Made by a program: the position numbers and the translations under genes
Assembly: GCA_001770015.1 (NCBI GenBank)
Contig: MEQB01000022.1
Location: forward strand, 1 to 64,000
Direction: 5' to 3'
Source of the DNA: Bdellovibrionales bacterium RIFOXYC1_FULL_37_79
GTDB taxonomy: Bacteria; Bdellovibrionota; Bacteriovoracia; Bacteriovoracales; Bacteriovoracaceae
DNA: 64,000 bases
Notes under the pieces: generated by a model
What the model saw: only the letters and a program-made list of their open reading frames with translations
What the model was told of the DNA's origin: nothing
The model's database searches: none
Part shown: piece after piece, positions 27,430-35,582 of the stretch
Layout of the letters: each line of letters begins with the position of its first letter
How positions within the stretch are numbered: the first letter of the stretch is position 1

Positions 27430-28470
27430 ATGAAAAAAATTATCTTCGCTTCACTAGTACCCAACGTTGGAAAAACAGCTCTCACCATCGCACTTTCTAA
27501 AAATACCAAGAAAAAAATTGCTTATATGAAGCCGCTAGGTGATCGCATGAGATATTCCCATAAGAAATTATGGGATTACGATGCTGATTTGATTCAATCA
27601 ACCCTTCAATTGGATCTTGAACCATCCGATATGACCCTTGGTTTTGAACATGCCAAGCTTCGCTATATGTATGATGAGAATTCATTAAAAGATAAATTCG
27701 ATTCCCACTTTCTGGAATATGAAAAGGAACATGATCTTTTAATCATGGAAGGCGCTAACTACCTCACTCATGGTGCCAGCATTGGAATGAATTCACTCAG
27801 ACTCGCCAAGCTAACCAAAGCCGAGTTGGTGATTATATTAAAAGGCAATGCCGATACCATCATGGATGAATTAACCTTTATTAAATACAACATCGTTGAA
27901 ACCGGAGTCAATTTCAAAGGCGTTATTCTTAACCAGATTCACGACATGGATGACATCAAGTCTCCAGAAGTTTGTGACACCATAAAAAAGCTGGGCATCA
28001 AGGTGTTTGGGATTATTCCTTACGATAGTAATCTAAAAACCCTTTTGCTAAAACAAATTGCCGAGGATCTTTTAGCAACTCCTCTGTGTGCCGAACATCA
28101 TGTCTATAAATACATTACAAAAATCTACATAGGCTCCATGTCCTTAAACGAAGTCATGAAAAAAGAGTATCTGAGTAAAAAAGATAAACTTCTGATAGTA
28201 AGCGGCGATCGAAGCGACATCATCGTGGCTTCGATTGAAACGGAAGCCTCTGGGATTATTTTAACCAACAATATTATTCCTCCGAACAATATTATCGCCC
28301 ACGCCAATGAAAAAAATATCCCGCTTCTCTTGACCAGAGACGATACCTTCACCGTCGCTAAAAAAATTGACAAGATGGAAGCACTACTTTTTAAAAACGA
28401 TGATGAAAAGTTTCAGGTTTTATCAAATCTGGTAAGACAACACGTTGATGTCAGAGGCCTGATTGGATAG
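27430..28470 (+). CDS. P-loop protein related to the phosphotransacetylase N-terminal part (AAA_26 plus DRTGG-like)
   Basis: The 346 residues have a dethiobiotin-synthetase-type P-loop (SLVPNVGKTALTIAL), an LIIMEGAN-like Walker B (LLIMEGANYLTHGAS) and a second half with a DRTGG-like regulatory domain (VSGDRSDIIVASIE). This is the layout of the N-terminal part of long Pta proteins, but the phosphotransacetylase domain is absent. Placed 10 bp after the NDP-forming synthetase, it is probably a regulatory partner for it. That role is inference. Confidence 0.75.
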   Translation: MKKIIFASLVPNVGKTALTIALSKNTKKKIAYMKPLGDRMRYSHKKLWDYDADLIQSTLQLDLEPSDMTLGFEHAKLRYMYDENSLKDKFDSHFLEYEKEHDLLIMEGANYLTHGASIGMNSLRLAKLTKAELVIILKGNADTIMDELTFIKYNIVETGVNFKGVILNQIHDMDDIKSPEVCDTIKKLGIKVFGIIPYDSNLKTLLLKQIAEDLLATPLCAEHHVYKYITKIYIGSMSLNEVMKKEYLSKKDKLLIVSGDRSDIIVASIETEASGIILTNNIIPPNNIIAHANEKNIPLLLTRDDTFTVAKKIDKMEALLFKNDDEKFQVLSNLVRQHVDVRGLIG

Positions 28471-28530
28471 AGATACATCATTTTTCTTACTAAACACACC
28501 ATGCCCATTGTTGGGGAATATACAAAAAAG

Positions 28531-28560
28531 TTTTCCACCCTCCTGAGGAGGGTGGGGTAA
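28531..28560 (-). terminator. Terminator with GC-rich palindrome
   Basis: The stem CCACCCTCCT / AGGAGGGTGG (28535-28555) is perfectly complementary about one centre base, so the usable loop opens to a few bases. On the minus strand it is followed by AAAACTTTTTTG. It lies between convergent genes and would end transcription of the thiolase at 28628; the plus-side flank has no T-run. Confidence 0.6.
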
Positions 28561-28627
28561 AACATGGTCATAACTTATGGTAAAGATTGAAAAAATACGG
28601 AGAAATAGCTATAAATGGTTGTCCGGC

Positions 28628-29788
28628 TTATAACCTTTCAATAATCATGGCCGTCGCTTCGCCACCACCAATACAAATTGCCCCCATGCCAAATTTTGCA
28701 TTTTTTCTTTCCATGGCATTCATCAGAGTAACCATGATCCTGGTACCTGAGCATCCAATAGGGTGACCAAGGCTTACACCTCCACCATAAATATTGACTT
28801 TATCGTGGGAAAGATTAAATTCCTTCATTGCGGCCATAGTGACCACGGCGAAAGCTTCGTTGATTTCAAATAAACCGATATCCTCTGTTTTCATATGAGC
28901 TTTTTCCAAGCATTTTTTTATGGCGTTTACCGGAGCAGTGGTGAACCATTCCGGATCTTGTGAATGACTGGCATAAGCTACGACTTTAAACTTCGCCTGA
29001 TTTTTATAATCTTCCCCACCTAAAACAATTGCCGCTGCACCATCGTTTATGGTTGAAGAGTTCGCTGCAGTAACCGTTCCATTTGGATCAAAGGCTGGTT
29101 TGAGCGTTGGCATTTTTTCAAATTTTACCTTAAATGGACCTTCATCCTCGGCCACGACTAATTCCTCTTTTTTATTTTTAACAATCACTGGGACGATCTC
29201 GCTTTTGAAAATTCCTTCCTTAATGGCATTTTGGGCCCGCTTAAATGATTCAATGGCAAAATCATCCTGCTCTTTTCTGCTAAATGAATAATGGTTGGCA
29301 CACATCTGTGCATATACTCCCATGGCCACTTGTCCGTAAGGATCAAAAAGTCCATCGTGTTGCATGCTATCTTTCAACTGGCCATCGCCAAAGCGATAGC
29401 CGTTTCGTCCCTGGGGAATAAAATAAGGTGCAGCTGACATATTCTCCATGCCACCGGCTACTACTAATTGATTATCACCCGCTTTTATACTTTGAGCTGC
29501 CAACATTATGGTTTTCATTCCTGAACCACAAACTTTATTAATGGTCGTTGCTCCAACGCTTTTTGGAAGACCGGCATAAATTGCAGCCTGCCTGGCAGGA
29601 GCCTGCCCCAGGCCTGCTTGCACCACATTTCCCATAAAGACTTCATCAATTTTATTTGCATCTACACCACTTCTTTCTACCGCACCTTTAATTGCAGTTG
29701 CACCAAGTTGTGGTGCTTGAACATTGGCAAGTGTTCCATTAAAACTTCCACTTGGGGTACGGGCCCCGGCTAAAATATAAACGTTCAT
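28628..29788 (-). CDS. Acetyl-CoA C-acetyltransferase (thiolase)
   Basis: The 386-residue thiolase has the acylated Cys in NKVCGSGMKTIM, the NEAFA motif and the C-terminal CIGGGEAT with the second catalytic Cys. It resembles biosynthetic/degradative type II thiolases (AtoB/PhaA) which split or form acetoacetyl-CoA. It follows the OadA-like gene 55 bp away on the same strand. With the CoA-transferase it can turn acetoacetate into two acetyl-CoA. Confidence 0.93.
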   Translation of the reverse strand: MNVYILAGARTPSGSFNGTLANVQAPQLGATAIKGAVERSGVDANKIDEVFMGNVVQAGLGQAPARQAAIYAGLPKSVGATTINKVCGSGMKTIMLAAQSIKAGDNQLVVAGGMENMSAAPYFIPQGRNGYRFGDGQLKDSMQHDGLFDPYGQVAMGVYAQMCANHYSFSRKEQDDFAIESFKRAQNAIKEGIFKSEIVPVIVKNKKEELVVAEDEGPFKVKFEKMPTLKPAFDPNGTVTAANSSTINDGAAAIVLGGEDYKNQAKFKVVAYASHSQDPEWFTTAPVNAIKKCLEKAHMKTEDIGLFEINEAFAVVTMAAMKEFNLSHDKVNIYGGGVSLGHPIGCSGTRIMVTLMNAMERKNAKFGMGAICIGGGEATAMIIERL

Positions 29789-29843
29789 AAGACCTTCCTT
29801 TTTTAAAGTTTATCCATCCAATATATTATGTCTTCTTTTTCAT

Positions 29844-31631
29844 TTAATTCGAAAGATAACAAAGCACATCCCCCACCGCCACTCTTTGACCTTTTTGCAC
29901 CAGAAGCTTTTCGATGGTTCCATTGCCTGGTGCACCCACTGGTATTTCCATTTTCATGGATTCTAAAATCATCACTGATTGGGATTCCTTAACAATACTG
30001 CCTTCCTTGACGTTGATTTTGAAAACAGTTCCCGGCATAGAAGCACATATAGGAGTGCCTGACCCATTGTAATTGATGTTAGCATCAATTCCTTCTTTGA
30101 TATCAACAGAAAGTTTTTGGCCGTTGACGATAATGTTATCTTGCTCAAATTTGACAGAATATTTGGATCCATCCACGGTCACCGTATATGCATCAGCTTG
30201 GTTTCCCTCACCTTTGCTGGCGGTAGCCGATTTTTTTCTGACGGCCAGTTCGCCCTGCCCTTTTAAAAAAGCGATCCCTTTCTCCTTGCAGGTTGCCACG
30301 ATAAAAATATTTTCTTCGCTGGCTTCAAGATTTTCATCCTTCAGAATTTTGATAGCTGCCTTCATACCCTTATGTGGATCATGATCATTTAATTCCAACA
30401 CCGGTTTTTTATTTGGTTCAAGCTTTAGTTGCTCCTTAGAAATAGCCATGACTTCCTTATCTGGCTCCACTGGAGTCTTGCCAAAATATCCCAGCACCAT
30501 CTGGCCGTATTGAGGGACAATCTTTTTCCATTTGCCAAACATCACATTATTCAAGGCCTGCTGAACATAAAACTGACTAACCGGGGTTACCGAAGTGCCA
30601 AAGCCACCCTTTTCCACCACTTCTTTCATGGCCTTGATCATATCAGGGTACTTGTCCATAATGCCATTATCCCTCATCATCTGAGTGTTGGCGGTCAGCG
30701 CTCCACCTGGCATTGGAGACCATGGAATCAATGGTTCCACCGCTAGCGCTTCGGGAGGAAGAAAATAATCCTTCATACAATCTTTAAACACCTCTTCTGC
30801 ATCCCTCACCTTATCAATATCAACTTCAAGTTCATAGTTGGTTCCCCGCAAGGCATGCCACATAACGATCACGTCTGGCTGACAAGTTCCCCCACTCACC
30901 GGAGCAAGGGATAAATCAATGGCATCGGCACCAGCATCCAGCGCTGCTTGATTGGAAATAACCCCGCATCCAGCAGTTTCATGAGTATGAAAATGAATAA
31001 AAGTCTCGGCGGGCAAAAGCTTTCTGGCAGCCTTGATCGTATTATAGACTTTGGAAGGCACTGCTGTTCCAGAAGCATCCTTAAAACAAACTGAATCAAA
31101 CGGAATATCTTTATCCAGGATTTCTTTGAGTGTTTTTAAATAAAACTCGGTATCGTGAGCACCCGTGCATCCAGGGGGAAGTTCCATCAAGCTCACACAC
31201 ACCTGATGATGAAGGCCTCTCTTTTTTATACATTGGCCTGAATAAATCAGATTGTTCACATCATTGAGCGCATCAAAATTGCGAATGGTATCGATGCCAT
31301 GTTTTTTAAAAAGTTTAGCGTGTAAATCGATGATATCAGAACTTTGTGATTCCAATCCCACCACATTAACTCCTCTGGCAAGGGTTTGGAGCTGGACGCT
31401 TGGTCCCACTGTTTTTCTCACTTCATCCATCATTTTAAAGGCATCTTCATTGCAGTAAAAATAGAGAGATTGAAAACGTGCCCCACCTCCCACTTCAAAA
31501 TAATTGATGCCAGCGTCTTTGGCCGCCTTGAGCGCAGGAAGAAAATCCTTGGTTAAAACTCTTGCGCCATAGACCGATTGAAAACCATCGCGAAAAGCTG
31601 TGCACATGAATTTAACTTGTTTTTTTCCCAC
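29844..31631 (-). CDS. OadA-like biotin-dependent carboxyltransferase (5S-type domain fused to biotin carrier)
   Basis: The protein (595 aa) starts at GTG with GAAGGAG 5 nt upstream. The DRE-TIM-type carboxyltransferase domain covers about residues 1-480 (FRDGFQS, CFKDASGT, HFHTHET, SLAPVSGGTCQPD). A biotin-carrier domain ends it, with the biotin Lys in ESMKMEI at about residue 556. The layout matches OadA or PycB, and the 5S plus 1.3S parts of transcarboxylase. It moves CO2 between biotin and oxaloacetate/pyruvate. No membrane OadB pump is seen. The partner acyl-CoA carboxyltransferase (MccB) lies 800 bp away on the other strand. Confidence 0.88.
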   Translation of the reverse strand: MGKKQVKFMCTAFRDGFQSVYGARVLTKDFLPALKAAKDAGINYFEVGGGARFQSLYFYCNEDAFKMMDEVRKTVGPSVQLQTLARGVNVVGLESQSSDIIDLHAKLFKKHGIDTIRNFDALNDVNNLIYSGQCIKKRGLHHQVCVSLMELPPGCTGAHDTEFYLKTLKEILDKDIPFDSVCFKDASGTAVPSKVYNTIKAARKLLPAETFIHFHTHETAGCGVISNQAALDAGADAIDLSLAPVSGGTCQPDVIVMWHALRGTNYELEVDIDKVRDAEEVFKDCMKDYFLPPEALAVEPLIPWSPMPGGALTANTQMMRDNGIMDKYPDMIKAMKEVVEKGGFGTSVTPVSQFYVQQALNNVMFGKWKKIVPQYGQMVLGYFGKTPVEPDKEVMAISKEQLKLEPNKKPVLELNDHDPHKGMKAAIKILKDENLEASEENIFIVATCKEKGIAFLKGQGELAVRKKSATASKGEGNQADAYTVTVDGSKYSVKFEQDNIIVNGQKLSVDIKEGIDANINYNGSGTPICASMPGTVFKINVKEGSIVKESQSVMILESMKMEIPVGAPGNGTIEKLLVQKGQRVAVGDVLCYLSN

Positions 31632-31745
31632 AAATGCTCCTTCAAAATTTAGAACAGATAAAGATAACTAATCTTTTCAAATTGGACAACCCTAGATATC
31701 ATAAGACATCGCAGATGCTGATAAAATAATTTTCAGGAGAATGCC

Positions 31746-32342
31746 ATGCAATATACACTTTTGTCCCTTGTGATGCTTGCCCTCTTTTCTTCCTGTGGAG
31801 ATCTGAGTAACCAGGGCGATCCCAATGAAGCATGTGACGGCAAGGATTATTGTCATATTTTTATCTCCAGCAGTACTACCAAAGGCAATCTGGCTGCTTC
31901 TGGTAGCGGTATTGATGAAGCTGACGCCATTTGCACAGCATCAAAGCCGGCCAATACCGGAACCGTAAAAGCTTTTTTATCCGATGGCACCAACCGTGTC
32001 GCCTGTACTTCCGCCGATTGCTCTGGGGGAATAGGTGAACACATCGACTGGGTGCTGGCAGCAAATAGAGAATATCGCCGCCCTGGCGGCGCAGTCGTCA
32101 TCGGTACAACTGACGCCTTCGGTATTTTTGGCTTTCCACTTTTGTCTGAGTTTTATTCATCCGCAGGCACTATTTTCACTGGTATGACCACCGATTACCG
32201 ACCAGCTAACGACTGTACCAATTGGACATCCACGCTTGGTACTGGCACTAACGGTGTCTTGGATTCCAAACTTAGCAATGCCTTGTCGAGTGCCGATAAC
32301 AGCTGCAATAACACTCATCATATCCTGTGCGTAGAACAATAA
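31746..32342 (+). CDS. DUF1554-family lipoprotein
   Basis: A lipobox (LALFSSC) follows a short hydrophobic start, so the 198-residue protein should be lipid-anchored. The mature part reads FISSSTTKGNLAASGSGIDEADAIC with a later conserved Trp/Cys core. It resembles DUF1554 proteins known from Leptospira and Bdellovibrio-type bacteria. Six or more cysteines probably form disulfides. The start ATG follows AGGAG. Function unknown. Confidence 0.75.
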   Translation: MQYTLLSLVMLALFSSCGDLSNQGDPNEACDGKDYCHIFISSSTTKGNLAASGSGIDEADAICTASKPANTGTVKAFLSDGTNRVACTSADCSGGIGEHIDWVLAANREYRRPGGAVVIGTTDAFGIFGFPLLSEFYSSAGTIFTGMTTDYRPANDCTNWTSTLGTGTNGVLDSKLSNALSSADNSCNNTHHILCVEQ

Positions 32343-32437
32343 TCTTTTTATTAAAGATCCTTAAAATGTAATTTGCCACTTGTCTTTGTCTGGGTTATTT
32401 TTATGACTCTGAAAAAAAACCACGACCTGAGGTAAAC

Positions 32438-34063
32438 ATGGATATCATTCAAACCCAAATTAATCCAAGCAGCGAATCCTATAAGGAAAATTTCAGCTAC
32501 CATCAAGAAATCAATAATGAGCTCAAAGCAAGACTTTCGGTGATTAAACAGGCGGGCGGGCAAAAAAATGTAGAAAGACATCACTCCCGGGGAAAACTGC
32601 TTCCCAGAGAACGGATTGAAAAAATTCTAGATGAAGGTTCTCCTTTTTTGGAACTCTCATCGCTGGCTGCCTATGAACTCTACGATAACGAGGTACCAGG
32701 GGCCGGAATTGTAACCGGCATCGGCAGAGTGCACGGAATTGAATGCATCTTCGTCGCTAACGACGCCACTGTCAAAGGCGGTACTTATTTCCCAATGACC
32801 ATCAAAAAACATCTTAGGGCCCAGGAAATCGCTCTGCAAAATAGACTGCCTTGCATTTATCTGGTTGATTCGGGAGGAGCCTTTCTTCCAATGCAAGATG
32901 AAGTGTTTCCCGACAAGGAACACTTTGGTCGCATTTTTTATAATCAGGCCCAAATGTCATCCAAGGGCATTCCCCAAATTGCGGTAGTGGTCGGTTCTTG
33001 CACCGCCGGTGGAGCCTATGTTCCTGCCATGAGTGATGAAACCATTATCGTTAAAGGGAATGGAACCATTTTTCTTGGTGGACCACCACTCGTCAAAGCG
33101 GCCACGGGTGAAGAAGTTAGCGCTGAAGAACTGGGTGGAGCGAGAGTGCATACCCATGAATCAGGGGTCGCTGATCATTTTGCCGAAAACGAGGAAGATG
33201 CCCTTTTAATTACTAGAAACATTATTGAAAATTTAAACTATAAATCACTTGGGGCCATGCAAGGGCAAAAAGATACTCAACCGGTTACCGTGCCACTTTA
33301 TCCCTCAGAAGATTTATACGGTATCGTTTCCAAGGATTATCGAAAGCATTTTGATATAAGAGAAATAATTGCCAGACTGGTCGATGGAAGCGAGTTTCAT
33401 GAATTTAAAGAGCGCTTTGGCACCAATATCGTGTGTGGCTTTGCCCGTATTCATGGATACAATGTAGGAATTATTGGCAATAACAACGGAATCATGTTCT
33501 CTGAATCGGCCCAAAAAGGTGCACACTTTGTAGAACTGTGTGGACAAAGAAAAACCCCGCTTATCTTTTTACAGAACATAACAGGTTTTATGGTGGGTAA
33601 AAAATATGAATGGGAAGGGATTGCTAAAAATGGTGCCAAGCTAGTTACCGCAGTGTCTACCGTAGCGGTTCCCAAATTTACCATTTTAATTGGTGGTTCT
33701 TTCGGTGCCGGTAATTACGGAATGTGTGGACGCGCTTATAATCCAAGATTTTTATGGATGTGGCCTAATTCAAGAATTTCCGTAATGGGAGGAGAGCAAG
33801 CCGCCAACGTTTTATCGACGGTTAAACAACAAGCATTGGAAGCATCTGGGAAAAAATCGATGAGTCCTGAAGAAGTCAAAGAATTCCATCGTCCAATATT
33901 AGAAAAATACGACAAAGAAGGGAGTGCCTACTACTCAACGGCACGTCTATGGGATGATGGCATTATTGATCCACTTCAAACCAGAGATATTCTAGGACTC
34001 GCCATTTCGGCTTCCTTGAATGAAATCATTCCCGATACCAAGTTTGGATTATTTAGAATGTAA
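32438..34063 (+). CDS. mccB: Methylcrotonyl-CoA carboxylase beta (acyl-CoA carboxyltransferase) subunit
   Basis: MccB transfers carboxyl from biotin to 3-methylcrotonyl-CoA, giving 3-methylglutaconyl-CoA in leucine catabolism. The 541 residues carry MccB-specific strings. Examples are [52 protein letters not shown] and [17 protein letters not shown]. These distinguish it from propionyl-CoA carboxylase. It starts an operon with liuC (11 bp apart) and two small genes. The biotin carboxylase/carrier subunit MccA is not in the window. Confidence 0.92.
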   Translation: MDIIQTQINPSSESYKENFSYHQEINNELKARLSVIKQAGGQKNVERHHSRGKLLPRERIEKILDEGSPFLELSSLAAYELYDNEVPGAGIVTGIGRVHGIECIFVANDATVKGGTYFPMTIKKHLRAQEIALQNRLPCIYLVDSGGAFLPMQDEVFPDKEHFGRIFYNQAQMSSKGIPQIAVVVGSCTAGGAYVPAMSDETIIVKGNGTIFLGGPPLVKAATGEEVSAEELGGARVHTHESGVADHFAENEEDALLITRNIIENLNYKSLGAMQGQKDTQPVTVPLYPSEDLYGIVSKDYRKHFDIREIIARLVDGSEFHEFKERFGTNIVCGFARIHGYNVGIIGNNNGIMFSESAQKGAHFVELCGQRKTPLIFLQNITGFMVGKKYEWEGIAKNGAKLVTAVSTVAVPKFTILIGGSFGAGNYGMCGRAYNPRFLWMWPNSRISVMGGEQAANVLSTVKQQALEASGKKSMSPEEVKEFHRPILEKYDKEGSAYYSTARLWDDGIIDPLQTRDILGLAISASLNEIIPDTKFGLFRM

Positions 34064-34074
34064 AAGGAGAAACC

Positions 34075-34854
34075 ATGAGTGATTTATTTAATTTTCACAA
34101 GGATGAAAGAGGTGTTGCCTTCATCACTTTAAATAGACCAGAAATTCATAATGCTTTCAATGATGACCTCATCAAAGGGCTTACTAATATTTTTAAAGAT
34201 ATGGATGGTGACAGCAGCGTTCGCCTGGTCGTTCTATCTGGAAATGGAAAGTCCTTTTGTGCCGGAGCTGATCTCAATTGGATGAAAAGCATGGTCCATT
34301 ACTCGGAAGAGGAAAATTTTAAAGACAGCCAAAATCTTGCTAATCTTTTCTTTACCATAAATAATTTTAAAAAACCGGTGATTGGGAAAATCAATGGAGC
34401 TGCGCTCGGTGGAGGATGTGGTTTGGTTTCCGTATGTGATTTTGTCATCACTCACTCCAAAGCCAAGTTTGGTTTTACCGAAGTCAAACTGGGACTACTT
34501 CCCGCCACTATCTCCCCCTTTGTGATCGCCAAAATCGGCCAGTCTCATGCCAGAGCTCTATTTATGAGCGGACATATATTTAAGGCCAAACACGCTAAAA
34601 AAATTGGACTCGTTCATAAAGTGGTTGAACCCGACGAACTGGATGAAAAAACCGATGAGGCCATCACTCATTTTCTACAGGCCGGGCCTTTAGCGGCCAT
34701 GGCATCCAAAGCTCTGATTAAAAATGTTCTCATAAAAGAAGGTCATGATTTAATCGAATACACCTGTCTTGAAATTGCCAGACTAAGAGTCAGTCCAGAA
34801 GGCCAAGAAGGCATGAACGCTTTACTGGAAAAAAGAAAACCCAGTTGGATTTAA
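34075..34854 (+). CDS. liuC: Methylglutaconyl-CoA hydratase (enoyl-CoA hydratase family)
   Basis: This crotonase-fold protein (259 aa) has the CAGADLNWMKSM oxyanion-hole segment and GAALGGGCGLVSVCDFVI with the second oxyanion site, and FGFTEVKLGLLPATISPFVI with the catalytic Glu region. The DLNWM motif is typical of the methylglutaconyl-CoA/geranyl type (LiuC/AtuE), next to MccB as in other leucine operons. It would hydrate 3-methylglutaconyl-CoA to HMG-CoA. The ribosome site is AGGAG. Confidence 0.88.
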   Translation: MSDLFNFHKDERGVAFITLNRPEIHNAFNDDLIKGLTNIFKDMDGDSSVRLVVLSGNGKSFCAGADLNWMKSMVHYSEEENFKDSQNLANLFFTINNFKKPVIGKINGAALGGGCGLVSVCDFVITHSKAKFGFTEVKLGLLPATISPFVIAKIGQSHARALFMSGHIFKAKHAKKIGLVHKVVEPDELDEKTDEAITHFLQAGPLAAMASKALIKNVLIKEGHDLIEYTCLEIARLRVSPEGQEGMNALLEKRKPSWI

Positions 34855-34857
34855 ACT

Positions 34858-35004
34858 ATGAAAAAAAATACTGCCCCACTTACCAAAGAACAAAAGGCAA
34901 AACTGATTGCCGCCTTTTTACTTATAAAAAAAGAAAAATCGTCAACTGCCAATAAGGAAAAAGTGACTCCATGGAAAACCCTCCTTGGATTTAGAAACGT
35001 GTAA
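34858..35004 (+). CDS. Very small (48 aa) protein, possibly a carboxyltransferase epsilon-like subunit
   Basis: A 48-codon frame starts 3 bp after liuC and ends 16 bp before the next gene. It begins MKKNTAPLTKEQKAKLIAAF and ends in the tail TPWKTLLGFRNV. A charged helix followed by a PW-x(4)-G-(F/R)R tail resembles the C-terminal segments of OadG/MmdE-type small subunits, which help assemble biotin carboxyltransferase complexes. This resemblance is by eye only. The position between mccB-liuC and the 107-aa gene makes a role in the same complex plausible. Confidence 0.6.
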   Translation: MKKNTAPLTKEQKAKLIAAFLLIKKEKSSTANKEKVTPWKTLLGFRNV

Positions 35005-35020
35005 CGCTTAAAGAGTTTAT

Positions 35021-35344
35021 ATGAAAATAAAAATTAATAATGATGTAGTGGACCTTAAAATCCTTAGTGATGAGTCAAATGAGGTGAGTTTTTTATTGGA
35101 AGATGAAATTTTTTTAATCACCATAGATGATTTGCTAAAAGAAAAGATCATTGCTTTTCAAAATCATCAAAACACCCAAATAAATGCCTATAATGATGTC
35201 TTTGAGGTTCAGCAAATATTTGAGCACCGGCATAAGGAACTTAAAATGCACCCCCAAATGACCAGTCAGCTGACGAAAACCGAAAATCAGGATATGCACA
35301 AGGTGGCTGCCATCATGAAAGCATATCAGGCCCGACATAATTAG
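35021..35344 (+). CDS. Small protein of unknown function at the end of the mccB operon
   Basis: The 107-residue protein starts MKIKINNDVVDLKIL and continues with alternating hydrophobic strands (VSFLLEDEIFLITID), then a helical, Gln/His-rich C-terminus. The strand pattern is reminiscent of the small beta-barrel (BT-like) piece preceding the biotin carrier in MccA, but no biotin motif is present. It is 16 bp after the 48-aa gene, so it is probably co-transcribed with mccB. Otherwise unassigned. Confidence 0.55.
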   Translation: MKIKINNDVVDLKILSDESNEVSFLLEDEIFLITIDDLLKEKIIAFQNHQNTQINAYNDVFEVQQIFEHRHKELKMHPQMTSQLTKTENQDMHKVAAIMKAYQARHN

Positions 35345-35582
35345 CTCTCCTTTAATTAATTAAATATATTTTATTTACAGCGTAAGAAAAATTAGACTGC
35401 ACCAATTTATCTCAAAATGCCAACTTCTTGTATCAGCTTAAAATGTAACTATCCAAGGTTTACCAAATCAGTCGATTAATTTCGTATGGTTACCCATATC
35501 CGCAACATAGAATTATTTATTTTAGCATTCGTGATAGAATTTTATTAAACAATTTTTAAATGAAAAAGACCAAGGATTAATT

